Source of the DNA: GCA-002701455 sp964342575
GTDB lineage: Bacteria > Pseudomonadota > Alphaproteobacteria > Thalassobaculales > Thalassobaculaceae
Assembly: GCA_964342575.1 (NCBI GenBank)
Contig: CAYFGZ010000040.1
Span: forward strand, 1-29,820
DNA length: 29,820 nucleotides
Direction: 5' to 3'
This document shows positions 1 to 7,950 of the stretch, in pieces. Position numbers and translations under genes: made by a program. The notes beneath the pieces are model-generated. The model made no database searches and had not been told where the DNA came from. It saw only the letters and a program-made list of their open reading frames with translations. Position 1 is the stretch's first letter, and every line of letters begins with the position of its first letter.

Positions 1-438
1 ATGATTTGGGGTTCCAAACTGACTCGCCCAAAATCCTGTAAGGCCTTGACTCTGATCACGTCCAGTAAAAAAGGCTAATCGTTTGGGATCCGTTTTTCGA
101 ATATTGGAGAGCCAACTCGACGCAGTTTTCAGAGCCTCTTCCCATTCAATTTCCTTAAATTCCCCCGCACCTCTGTCTCCTACTCGTTTAAGTGGCTTTG
201 TTAAACGGGCGGGCGAGTAATGCTGCATGATTCCAGCCGATCCCTTAGCACACAGTACACCTTGGTTCACGGGATGATTTCTATTGCCTTCGATATAACG
301 AATTTTACCGTCTTTTAGGTGCACCTTTATTCCACAGCGGCATGCGCACATGTAGCAAGTAGTATATTTGATCTCATCAGAGATCTCAGGCGATGTATCC
401 ACAACATCTTGAATTGTCTCAAAAGGATTTACACTCAT
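1..438 (-). CDS. soeA: Molybdopterin oxidoreductase, SoeA-like (partial, N-terminal 146 residues)
   Basis: Start of a large molybdopterin (bis-MGD) oxidoreductase reading leftward out of the window; the rest of the gene lies before base 1. The visible frame is open for all 146 codons from the ATG at 438. Residues C28, C31, C35 and C63 form the CX2CX3CX27C motif that holds the N-terminal [4Fe-4S] cluster of this family, followed by the usual LCAKGSAG stretch and a region ending in FFTGRDQSQG. From memory of roseobacter proteins the pattern CYMCACRCG with GVLCAKGSAG best matches the catalytic subunit of the cytoplasmic sulfite dehydrogenase SoeABC, which oxidises sulfite to sulfate; a formate dehydrogenase-type relative is the alternative. 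No Tat signal is visible, consistent with a cytoplasmic enzyme. TauE/SafE and rhodanese genes nearby support a sulfur role. The family is sure; the substrate is inferred. Confidence 0.85.
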   Translation of the reverse strand, partial: MSVNPFETIQDVVDTSPEISDEIKYTTCYMCACRCGIKVHLKDGKIRYIEGNRNHPVNQGVLCAKGSAGIMQHYSPARLTKPLKRVGDRGAGEFKEIEWEEALKTASSWLSNIRKTDPKRLAFFTGRDQSQGLTGFWASQFGTPNH

Positions 439-796
439 CAAAAGTCCGAACGTTTTCTAGTCACGAAATTCTCTCTCTATCTATCTAAATCTGACACGTC
501 GTTTCAGGTAGAAAACTTCCTACAGGGAACTTCGGTGAAGCTCGGTGCGCGGAAAAAATCTAACTCCTATAGTTTTCCCGAGGGATCTCCAGCGTAATAC
601 TGAACATCCCAATTACTTTTCCTTTCCGGCCAGCATCCAAAATTAGTTTAGTAGTTATCTACATTGTTGAGATGCTATATCCCAGTATAATGTGATAGGT
701 AGTTTTAGATAAGACCTTTTTGCATTAGTTTTTTAATTATATTTATTTTTCTTATTGCTAATCGGTCTTTTACAGGAGCAGGAGTTATTAACCACT
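439..796. other. Divergent intergenic region between soeA-like gene and tartrate dehydrogenase gene
   Basis: About 360 bases without a supportable gene. It separates two divergently transcribed genes and must hold both promoters. A sigma70-like promoter is listed separately for the rightward gene. Nothing convincing was seen for the leftward one. The short open frame crossing 319-597 lies mostly antisense to the molybdoenzyme start and has no recognisable product. Confidence 0.6.
664..691 (+). promoter_or_regulatory. Candidate sigma70 promoter for tartrate dehydrogenase gene
   Basis: TTGTTG at 664-669 and a perfect TATAAT at 686-691 are separated by 16 bp. Transcription would begin near 698, leaving a leader of about 100 bases before the ATG at 797. 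The -35 box matches TTGACA at four of six positions. Seen by eye only. Confidence 0.4.
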
Positions 797-1873
797 ATGC
801 GTGAGTATCAGATAGCGGCTATCGGAGGTGATGGCATTGGCACTGAGGTTGTCGAGGAGGGAATCCGTGTTATTCAGGCGATTGCTAATCGCTATAACGC
901 ATTTAAAATTGAGGTGTCGACATTTCCCTGGGGTACAGATTATTATTTAAAATATGGGGAGATGATGGCGCCGGACGGCCTGGAAGTACTAAAAAAGTTC
1001 GACGCGATTTATTTTGGTTCTGCTGGAGACCCGAGAGTTCCAGATCATATTTCTCTTTGGGGATTACGGTTGGAAATCTGCCAATCTTTTGATCAGTACG
1101 CTAATGTAAGACCCTCCAGATTATTACCCGGCATTTCTAGCCCTCTACAGAATGTGACATCCAAGGACATTGATTGGATTATCGTTAGGGAGAATACGGA
1201 GGGAGAATACGCGGGAGCGGGAGGAAGAGTTCATAAAGGTCACCCAGAGGAAGTTGGAATGGATGTTTCTGTTTTCACACGAACGGGGGTAAAAAGAATA
1301 CAGAAGTTTGCTCTTGATCTAGCAAGATCTCGGAAAGCAAAAAAATTAACCTTAGTCACCAAATCAAATGCTCAACGGCATGGAATGGTGTTATGGGATG
1401 ATATTTTCGACGAAGTTAGTGCTGATTATACGGATGTTGAAATTGATAGGATGCTCGTAGATGCCATGACAACTAGAATGGTTCTGCACCCTGCATCTAT
1501 TGATGTAGTTGTGGCCACAAATCTTCATGCAGATATACTAAGTGATCTTGCAGCGGCGCTGAGCGGAAGCATGGGAATTGCTCCGACAGCAAATCTCAAT
1601 CCTGAAGAAAAGTTTCCGTCCATGTTTGAGCCAATACATGGATCTGCATTTGACATCATGGGAAAAGGTATAGCGAACCCCATCGGTGCTTTCTGGTCAG
1701 CGTCCATGATGCTGGATCAACTAGGAGAGCGACGAGCGGCAAAGCAGTTGATGACGGCAATTGAGAGATTTACTAGGGAGGGGAAATCATTTCCTTTTGA
1801 TCTTGGGGGAGACGGAAAGACCAGGGACGTGACGGATCGGATAATAGAAATTATCGATGGTCAAAATCACTAA
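797..1873 (+). CDS. ttuC: Tartrate dehydrogenase / decarboxylating beta-hydroxyacid dehydrogenase
   Basis: A 358-residue NAD-dependent member of the isopropylmalate/isocitrate dehydrogenase family. It starts MREYQIAAIGGDGIGTEV, the family nucleotide-site opening. Later come YFGSAGDPRVPDHISLWGLRL, the substrate Arg region with NVRPSRLLPG, the IVRENTEGEYAG motif, a K-N catalytic region, DILSDLAAALSGSMGIAPTA and EPIHGSAFDIMGKGIANP. These features match tartrate dehydrogenase/decarboxylase (TtuC, also active on D-malate in relatives) better than LeuB, which has different substrate-loop residues. The open frame extends 14 codons further up, but the ATG at 797 follows AGGAG sequences at 774-784 and gives the usual family start and length. 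It stands alone between opposing genes. D-malate dehydrogenase (DmlA) is the main alternative. Confidence 0.85.
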   Translation: MREYQIAAIGGDGIGTEVVEEGIRVIQAIANRYNAFKIEVSTFPWGTDYYLKYGEMMAPDGLEVLKKFDAIYFGSAGDPRVPDHISLWGLRLEICQSFDQYANVRPSRLLPGISSPLQNVTSKDIDWIIVRENTEGEYAGAGGRVHKGHPEEVGMDVSVFTRTGVKRIQKFALDLARSRKAKKLTLVTKSNAQRHGMVLWDDIFDEVSADYTDVEIDRMLVDAMTTRMVLHPASIDVVVATNLHADILSDLAAALSGSMGIAPTANLNPEEKFPSMFEPIHGSAFDIMGKGIANPIGAFWSASMMLDQLGERRAAKQLMTAIERFTREGKSFPFDLGGDGKTRDVTDRIIEIIDGQNH

Positions 1874-1934
1874 ATTTAGCGGTCGTGGAATGAGACAATG
1901 CTAGCTTTCAAAAAAGTGCTGTTTTGTGGTATTT

Positions 1935-2438
1935 TCATGCAAGCGCATCTATTTGTGCGGCACTGAGGTTTCCAGGGACAATAGTAATTGGAATTCGGCA
2001 AGAATTGGTGCCTTTGCCTATGAGATGGCTAACGAGAGGTCCAGGACCATCATTGCTAGCACTTGCCGCTAGAACCAGAACTGAAATCGTTGGCTCTTCA
2101 TTGATTAATTCTATGAGTTCTTGCCGGATAGGGCCCGCCCTAACATATATCGCCGGTATTTGACCCGATAATTCTACTACTTCTTGGGCTAATTCGTTAA
2201 GGCGGTCCTCCGCTGCTTCGCGCGCCTCTTGCTGCATTAGCTCACTGATACTCGCCCAATGATGATAATCTGAAGGTTCTATGTCTCTGAATAGAGCTAC
2301 CCTTCCGCCGGTACTCTTTGCCCTCATACAAGCAAACCGCAGGGCCACGCGCATCTCTTCTGTGTCATCCACTACGACTAAGAAGATGCGATGATGATCA
2401 TCCTCGGTATCGTATACCTTTTTAACAACATCTGTCAT
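1935..2438 (-). CDS. Universal stress protein (UspA family)
   Basis: A 167-residue single-domain universal stress protein. After a short polar N-terminus comes the beta strand HRIFLVVVDDTEEMRVALRFA, typical of the Usp fold opening, then VALFRDIEP, a helix rich in Glu and Ala, and VLVLAASASNDGPGP near the ATP loop. The ATP-binding G-2X-G-9X-G(S/T) signature is only partly kept, so nucleotide binding is doubtful. It is the last gene of a minus-strand operon: its ATG lies 12 bases after the TIGR02186 stop, preceded by a G-rich ribosome site (GGGGG, 2445-2449). Small Usp proteins often ride in transporter operons; the function here is not known. Confidence 0.85.
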   Translation of the reverse strand: MTDVVKKVYDTEDDHHRIFLVVVDDTEEMRVALRFACMRAKSTGGRVALFRDIEPSDYHHWASISELMQQEAREAAEDRLNELAQEVVELSGQIPAIYVRAGPIRQELIELINEEPTISVLVLAASASNDGPGPLVSHLIGKGTNSCRIPITIVPGNLSAAQIDALA

Positions 2439-2450
2439 TATAATCCCCCG

Positions 2451-3209
2451 TTAGATCTTACGGAAAATTATTGCTGCAATCCATCCCGATGTCACAGCGA
2501 TAAGAATCGCTAAGATACCATATAGTGCGCTTTGATTTTGAGCAAATTGAAAAATCTGAGCCCCAAAACCTATTTTTTTTACCGTAAGTTGCATAGACGT
2601 TGCTGTGACCGGTTGTCTATTCTTAAAAGACGATATCTTAACGGTATATATCCCTGTTGCCATATTATTAGGTAAGGGAAACTCAACTTTAAAGAGCCTC
2701 TGTTCCTTAACGTGGATCTTTAGGGGTTGAGTTAAAAATAATCCGGCGTCTTTTTTACCTCGGATGAGCGCATCTTTATAGTCACTTAGCCGCTGATTGG
2801 GCGGAAGCTCTTTTGGATTGCTCAGCGAAAATGGTAGGTGTTTTGCGTTTATATTTTGATCTCGAAACTCACTTTCCGGGGCGATTTCAGACATTGTCCT
2901 GGTAGCAGCCAACGCATAGTATGATGGGACATTTTGGAAATTTACGTTTTCTGTATTAACCCATATGCCACTTATTCGAGCTTTTCGTCTTACCAGCACG
3001 CTTTCTAAGGGGCCCAAGAGTTCTATTACGAGATCCTCTGCACCACCAATAGCTCCAAAAATCATTATATTTGTACCAACGAATGAAGTGTTAACTGTAA
3101 CTGTACTTTTGGATATATCAACAACTGGAGGTTGGGCTACAGCATCGGCTGGTTCCGCCAACGAAATCCCAATTGAAGATATTAGAAATAAAATGGAAAA
3201 TATTTTCAT
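2451..3209 (-). CDS. TIGR02186 family membrane-anchored protein
   Basis: A 252-residue exported protein. Residues 1-20 form a signal peptide (lysine near the start, hydrophobic ISL core, SLA before the likely cleavage site). A beta-rich periplasmic domain follows, including VDISKSTVTVNTSFVGTNI, DLVIELLGPLESVLVRRKA and IWVNTENVNF. A single membrane helix at about 230-248 leaves a short basic cytoplasmic tail. This matches the alphaproteobacterial TIGR02186 family, which is regularly encoded next to TauE/SafE permeases and whose biochemical role is unknown. The ATG is 10 bases after the permease stop, behind AGGAA, so the two are co-translated or nearly so. A periplasmic accessory role for the permease is inferred from context only. 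Confidence 0.8.
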   Translation of the reverse strand: MKIFSILFLISSIGISLAEPADAVAQPPVVDISKSTVTVNTSFVGTNIMIFGAIGGAEDLVIELLGPLESVLVRRKARISGIWVNTENVNFQNVPSYYALAATRTMSEIAPESEFRDQNINAKHLPFSLSNPKELPPNQRLSDYKDALIRGKKDAGLFLTQPLKIHVKEQRLFKVEFPLPNNMATGIYTVKISSFKNRQPVTATSMQLTVKKIGFGAQIFQFAQNQSALYGILAILIAVTSGWIAAIIFRKI

Positions 3210-3219
3210 GATTCCTGCG

Positions 3220-4140
3220 TCAACGAATTAGCGGTGATGTGATGGAATACAAATCATCTGGCGTTGCCGTTAGGTCAAAAATCATTTTCAGGCATACTCC
3301 CAACACCATTATGGCTAGTAAGGCACGCAATTGTTCACCTTGCATGCGAACGCTGTACTTACTTCCAAATTGAGCGCCGACGACGGCTCCAGCCAGAAGG
3401 AGAACGGCTAGAAGGATATCGACTGTTTGAACGGTGAGCGCCTGTAAAAACGTGACATTGGCAGTTACAAATATTATCTGAAACAGGGAAGTGCCTATTG
3501 CTAGGGAAGTAGGCATACCTAGCAAGTATATCATGGCTGGAACCATTATAAAACCGCCACCAACGCCCATTATCGCGGATAACAATCCAATAAATGCTCC
3601 TATCAGAAATGGCAGTATCCCACTTATATATAGTTTTGATTTTCGAAATCGAATTTTAAGTGGCAGGCCGTGCAGCCAATTATGTTGGTGCAACTTACCA
3701 CGACGTGCAGTTGCCGAACGAGATCTGATTATCGTGCGAGAACTTTCCCAGAGCATCAAAAGTCCGATTGCACTTAGAAAAACGACGTAGCAAAGTTTGA
3801 TTACCAGATCGAGCTGTCCCACAATTTGCAGGTATTTGAATAATAGAACCCCCAGCGAAGAACCGACGAAACCACCTATTAAAAGTACGGCCCCCATTGT
3901 GAAATCGACGTTGCCGCGTCGCCAATGAGCTAGAACGCCAGATACTGAGCTTGCGACAATTTGGTTAGCTTCCGTGCCAACAGCGATGGGAGGCGGTACC
4001 CCAATAAAAATTAGAAGTGGGGTCATCAGAAAACCCCCGCCAACTCCAAATAGCCCGGATAAAAATCCTACAGCTCCTCCCATCCCTAGGATTAGGAAGA
4101 TATTGACTGAAATCTCCGCTATAGGAAGATAGATGTGCAT
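3220..4140 (-). CDS. TauE/SafE family sulfite (sulfonate) exporter
   Basis: A 306-residue polytopic inner-membrane permease of the TauE/SafE (DUF81) family. The protein is an internal duplication: GFLSGLFGVGGGFLMTPLL near residue 24 and GLLSAIMGVGGGFIMVPAM near residue 185, each followed by a conserved AVGT or AIGT and a polar helix. About eight hydrophobic segments surround a basic cytoplasmic loop near 137-165 (SRSATARRGKLHQH). Relatives export sulfite, sulfoacetate or other organosulfur anions. It is the first gene of the minus-strand operon with TIGR02186 and the stress protein. With a SoeA-like enzyme and a rhodanese nearby, sulfite export is the leading inference, but the substrate cannot be read from sequence. 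Confidence 0.88.
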   Translation of the reverse strand: MHIYLPIAEISVNIFLILGMGGAVGFLSGLFGVGGGFLMTPLLIFIGVPPPIAVGTEANQIVASSVSGVLAHWRRGNVDFTMGAVLLIGGFVGSSLGVLLFKYLQIVGQLDLVIKLCYVVFLSAIGLLMLWESSRTIIRSRSATARRGKLHQHNWLHGLPLKIRFRKSKLYISGILPFLIGAFIGLLSAIMGVGGGFIMVPAMIYLLGMPTSLAIGTSLFQIIFVTANVTFLQALTVQTVDILLAVLLLAGAVVGAQFGSKYSVRMQGEQLRALLAIMVLGVCLKMIFDLTATPDDLYSITSPLIR

Positions 4141-4269
4141 AATCCATTTTCCAGTTTGTAAACTTAAAAGTGGTTGTTTCAGGCTTTAGCAAGCCCATAA
4201 AAAAGAATATTTATTCTTAATAAAACCTTTGACTCGAAACTTCTACTAATTGATTTGTAAATTAAGAAA

Positions 4270-4608
4270 TTAATGCGTTTCTTTATAAATCTGACCTCCA
4301 TATGCTTCCCACGCCAAAATACCGCCTTCAAGTCGATAAATGACTTCCCTAAAACCGCTTGATAACAGAAGCTTGGCCGCTAACTCACACCTGACACCAC
4401 TTTTGCAGTGTAATACTATTCGTTTTCCATGTGATTTCTTAATTGTAGACGTGTTAAAGCTCGAGAGTGGCAAACTAATTGCTTGTGGGATCCTTGCTAC
4501 TTTGAATTCATACTCTTCTCTAACATCGAAAAGATTAACTTCCTCTAGGGCCAACCATTTGTATAGAGTTTCCGCATCTATCAATTCTACTTTATTATCC
4601 TCTAGCAC
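4270..4608 (-). CDS. Single-domain rhodanese (sulfurtransferase)
   Basis: A 112-residue rhodanese-like protein. VNLFDVREEYEFKVARIPQA is the conserved opening with the DVR motif. The active-site loop is HCKSGVRC, with C68 the persulfide-carrying cysteine, and EGGILAWEAYGG is the usual C-terminal signature. Size and lack of a signal peptide suggest a cytoplasmic GlpE/PspE-type sulfurtransferase. The start is GTG at 4608, chosen because AGGA lies just upstream on the minus strand and the frame gives the normal family start. It is read toward the TauE/SafE operon but is 129 bases away, so it may be a separate unit. It adds to the sulfur theme. Confidence 0.88.
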   Translation of the reverse strand: MLEDNKVELIDAETLYKWLALEEVNLFDVREEYEFKVARIPQAISLPLSSFNTSTIKKSHGKRIVLHCKSGVRCELAAKLLLSSGFREVIYRLEGGILAWEAYGGQIYKETH

Positions 4609-4761
4609 TGTTTCCTAACGCCATCCTTTCCATTTTACTTGAAGCATTTTTTCAATACACTTTTCTACTTTACATGTGATTATACTTATTAATGCTATTA
4701 AATATTGAGGTTAAATATAAATAGGCTTTTCAGAAATTGCCTTTTTTGGACAGATATAGCA

Positions 4762-5727
4762 ATGCGAATTTTATTTATTACTTCTAGCCGAGTCGGTGAT
4801 GCTATCCTCACGACGGGCCTTCTTAAGTATCTTGTGGATAGGTATAGTGATGCGAAGTTTACGATTGCCTGCGGCCCGGTAGCACAAGGACTATTTGACC
4901 ATGTTCCCAGACTTGAAAAAGTAATTGTCCTTCGAAAAGGTTTTGCTATGGCTCACTGGCGACATTTATTAAAGTCAACAATGATCCGATCTTGGCATAC
5001 AGTAGTAGACATGAGGAGTTCGGCAACATCCTGGTTCTTGCCAACGTTATATCGCCGTATTTATACGAGAAAAGATAAGAATGCGCACCGAGTTGATGAT
5101 ATGCGACATACTCTGAGTTTGGATACCGCCCCCAATCCGCATATTTGGCTGGATTCCACGAATAGGACTTTTGCTGATAGCCTTCTGATTGATAAGGGAC
5201 AACGCCCGCTATTGGTGGTCGGACCGACAGCAAACTGGGCAGCTAAAATATGGCCTGCTGCATATTTCTCCGAATTAATTTCACGGCTAACAGCCGAAGA
5301 CGGATGTCTGGCAGGTGGTAGCGTCGTGGTTGTAGGGGGGCCGGGTGAGGAAACAATAGCTGCGCCCATTTTAAATATGATACCAGCTGAACGACGAATT
5401 GATTTAGTTGGGCCGATACCATTTCTGGACGTTGCGGCAGTTTTAGAGCGTGCTTCGCTTTACGTGGGAAATGATAGTGGGCTTATGCATTTATCGGCGG
5501 CAGTTGGGGCCCCGACATTAGGCCTTTTTGGTCCTACTCGCGAATACAATTATAGGCCTTGGGGCGCATTGTGTGGGTTTGTACGCACTGATGAGACCCA
5601 TGCTGAACTATCGACCCATCCGGATTTTCGGCCAGACCCAACCAATAGCTTGATGCTTGGTTTATCAGTAGAAAAAGTCATCTCAGCCAGTACGGAACTA
5701 TTGGAACTTAGCAAACGACTGGACTGA
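4762..5727 (+). CDS. Glycosyltransferase family 9 (heptosyltransferase-like)
   Basis: A 321-residue GT9 enzyme, the family of ADP-heptose:LPS heptosyltransferases (WaaC/WaaF). MRILFITSSRVGDAILTTG is the typical opening, PTANWAAKIWPAAYFSEL the start of the nucleotide-sugar domain, and GNDSGLMHLSAAVGAPTLGL the conserved donor-site motif followed by FGPT. The frame extends 19 codons further upstream, but the ATG at 4762 begins exactly at the family start; no strong ribosome site is visible at either. It works in the cytoplasm at the inner membrane, extending LPS core. Its last 30 bases overlap the end of the opposing GT9 gene. Exact sugar and acceptor are unknown. Confidence 0.88.
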   Translation: MRILFITSSRVGDAILTTGLLKYLVDRYSDAKFTIACGPVAQGLFDHVPRLEKVIVLRKGFAMAHWRHLLKSTMIRSWHTVVDMRSSATSWFLPTLYRRIYTRKDKNAHRVDDMRHTLSLDTAPNPHIWLDSTNRTFADSLLIDKGQRPLLVVGPTANWAAKIWPAAYFSELISRLTAEDGCLAGGSVVVVGGPGEETIAAPILNMIPAERRIDLVGPIPFLDVAAVLERASLYVGNDSGLMHLSAAVGAPTLGLFGPTREYNYRPWGALCGFVRTDETHAELSTHPDFRPDPTNSLMLGLSVEKVISASTELLELSKRLD

Positions 5728-6738
5728 TTCGAAAACCAGGTTAGCCACCATCTGGCTTGGTTCGTCGTCTAGGTCGTGTTTTTGCTCCTCTGGCTGGATT
5801 TGTCTGATGAGTGGATCTTGACTCTGGGGTGCTGAGCCGCAAAAGATTCCAATGCACGGAGTGCCGACGGATGCAGCTATATTGAGTATGCCTGTATCGT
5901 TACCTATGCAGATATTGCATGAGCCGGCAATAGCTGCTGCCCTTAGGATCGGAAGGTCTATGGCTTGCTTGAGCCAAGATGCTTGGTCAAAGTGTTCGCT
6001 TATACTGTTGGCCATATCGGCATCTGTCTTCCCTCCTATTAGAATCACGATGGGGTCAAGCTTGTCGCGAAGTTTCTCCAACAAGTTTATATAATTTTTT
6101 TGTCCCCATTGTTTCGTCGGTTCACTAGATCCAATGGCAAGAGCTACAGAAAATTTTCTACTAGAGCCGAGGAAACTAGCAGCCGATTGCAGGGTCGAGG
6201 TTGCTATTGATAAGGTTGGCTTTTTATCTCTTATTGGAACGTTATTCAAATCGAGAAGTCGGGTAGCCTTGGCTATAGCACTAAGAGATTTTTCGTCCCG
6301 AGATAAAGTATAGGGTGAGGTGAGGAAGGCGTCTTGCCATCTAATTCCGTAGCCGACGCGAGTAGGAATTCCAGCCCACCACGTTGCGATACTATATCGT
6401 GCGGATCCATGCAATATCCAAGCTTGATCAAAACCAAAGGGTGCTAGATAATTGCCTAGTCGGAAGGAGCCAAATAAGCCAAAATATCCTCTTTTTTCTG
6501 GCGATAGATATAATACTTCTCTTACAAAGTTAGTCTCGGACAGAAGTTGTTTGGCGAGAGAGCGTTCTTTGGTCAGTAGTGTAATTTGATTGGTTTGAGA
6601 AGTGGCGGCCAACGCCTTCATATGAGGAATGTGCCAGATAGTGTCACCGATTCCGGGGAGGGGTTGTATAACCAGCAGATTTTTGCTTGAATTTTTGGGG
6701 TCAACCAAAATGGTAAATTCCTTCATAGATGTTACCAT
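5698..6738 (-). CDS. Glycosyltransferase family 9 protein, second copy
   Basis: A 346-residue GT9 protein, clearly diverged from its neighbour. LLVIQPLPGIGDTIWHIPHM near residue 20 is the family opening. AIGSSEPTKQWGQKNYINLL resembles the donor-domain start, and CIGNDTGILNIAASVGTPCI the conserved GxDxG motif region. An N-terminal extension of about 18 residues precedes the fold. The ATG at 6738 gives MVTSMKEF; an internal ATG at 6726 is equally possible because neither has a good ribosome site. It likely transfers a heptose or related sugar in LPS assembly. Its 3' end overlaps the neighbouring GT9 gene by 30 bases in antisense, and its 5' end is divergent from the GT4 gene. Confidence 0.85.
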   Translation of the reverse strand: MVTSMKEFTILVDPKNSSKNLLVIQPLPGIGDTIWHIPHMKALAATSQTNQITLLTKERSLAKQLLSETNFVREVLYLSPEKRGYFGLFGSFRLGNYLAPFGFDQAWILHGSARYSIATWWAGIPTRVGYGIRWQDAFLTSPYTLSRDEKSLSAIAKATRLLDLNNVPIRDKKPTLSIATSTLQSAASFLGSSRKFSVALAIGSSEPTKQWGQKNYINLLEKLRDKLDPIVILIGGKTDADMANSISEHFDQASWLKQAIDLPILRAAAIAGSCNICIGNDTGILNIAASVGTPCIGIFCGSAPQSQDPLIRQIQPEEQKHDLDDEPSQMVANLVFESVQSFAKFQ

Positions 6739-6830
6739 AAGATTTTATGACATTTACTTGCTATGCACCAGCTGATAGGCAACAATTTTATCTCTGCGGA
6801 TAACTACTTTTTTTGGGATTTATATAAGAT

Positions 6831-7856
6831 ATGAGTAAGCTATTACAGGTGATTGCCGGAGCTGCTAATGGTGGCGCGGAATTGTTTTTCAGTCGACTCG
6901 CAATAGCATTAGAAGAATCGGGCCAAAATCAAAAGGTTGTTATTAGAAAAAATAGGGAATGGAGCAGGTATTTGCGGGATGGGCAAGTTGATACAGAAGA
7001 GATGGCTTTTGGAGGAACTCTAGATTTTCTAACTGCCCTTCGCTTGAAACGACTTGTGGAATCATACCGTCCCGATATAGTTTTTACTTGGATGAACCGT
7101 GCTACGCGTAAAATGTTCCCTGGTTCATTTATCCACGTAGCTCGCCTAGGGGGATATTATAAATTAAAGAACTATAAGAATTGCGATCACCTCATAGGAA
7201 ACACACAAAAAATAGTCGATTATATTATTCACGAAGGTTGGTCTCCTGAACGTGCGCATTATATCCCAAATTTTGCTAGTGAAAGAATAGGTGAGCCTGT
7301 TCAAAAATCAAGTTTTCATACTCCTCAAGATGCCCCCCTAATCTTGGCACTGGGGCGACTGCATGAAAACAAAGGGTTTGATGTTTTGTTACAGGCACTA
7401 AGCCATATTCCAGAAGGTTTTTTATGGCTTGCTGGAACTGGAAAGCAAAGGGAGATGCTGGAAGCTTTAGCATCTGATCTTGGGGTTTCTGATAGGGTTC
7501 GTTTTTTAGGCTGGCATTCAGATACGTGCGATTTGTTGGCGACTTGCGATATTTTTGTGTGCCCATCAAGACATGAGCCACTTGGCAATGTAATTCTGGA
7601 GGCTTGGGTGCAGAAAAAACCTGTAGTGGCGACATGCTGCGATGGACCAAAACAAATTGTTGGGGATGGGGAGAATGGACTCCTGTGCGAGATAGATCAA
7701 CCGGAGAGCTTAGCAGCCGCTATAACGACTGTGTTATCGGATGCCAACCTGGCTAGTAGTATAGCGCTGGCTGGACACAGAACTTACGAGTCAAATTACA
7801 CAAAGAAAATTGTAGTAAGGCAATATAAAGAATTCTTTGAAAGCCTATTAAAGTAA
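6831..7856 (+). CDS. Glycosyltransferase family 4
   Basis: A 341-residue retaining GT-B glycosyltransferase. The N-terminal half opens MSKLLQVIAGAANGGAELFF, the glycine-rich acceptor-domain loop seen in GT4 enzymes. The C-terminal half has LILALGRLHENKGFDVLLQA, VRFLGW, and the EX7E motif within PSRHEPLGNVILEAW, followed by KPVVATCCDGPKQIVGDGENG. These are the standard Glycos_transf_1 features. It follows the two GT9 genes, so a role in LPS core or a surface glycan is likely. The ribosome site is weak (TAAGAT just before ATG at 6831), but the start fits the family. Donor and acceptor are not known. Confidence 0.88.
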   Translation: MSKLLQVIAGAANGGAELFFSRLAIALEESGQNQKVVIRKNREWSRYLRDGQVDTEEMAFGGTLDFLTALRLKRLVESYRPDIVFTWMNRATRKMFPGSFIHVARLGGYYKLKNYKNCDHLIGNTQKIVDYIIHEGWSPERAHYIPNFASERIGEPVQKSSFHTPQDAPLILALGRLHENKGFDVLLQALSHIPEGFLWLAGTGKQREMLEALASDLGVSDRVRFLGWHSDTCDLLATCDIFVCPSRHEPLGNVILEAWVQKKPVVATCCDGPKQIVGDGENGLLCEIDQPESLAAAITTVLSDANLASSIALAGHRTYESNYTKKIVVRQYKEFFESLLK

Positions 7857-7950
7857 TGATTCGTAATCTATGGAACGTCGCCCTATACTAGAAGTAGAAA
7901 AAAATCTCGACCATTTTTGACCGCAGCTTGAAAGCGCAATGGAGTGTTTT

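Noticed and set aside
319..597. Open frame of 92 codons on the plus strand
   Set aside because: Its first part is antisense to the SoeA-like start, where the minus strand carries a clear iron-sulfur motif; the product resembles no family and has no ribosome site.
755..796. Longer N-terminus for the tartrate dehydrogenase gene
   Set aside because: The extra 14 codons precede the family start; the AGGAG sequences at 774-784 lie inside this extension and serve the ATG at 797.
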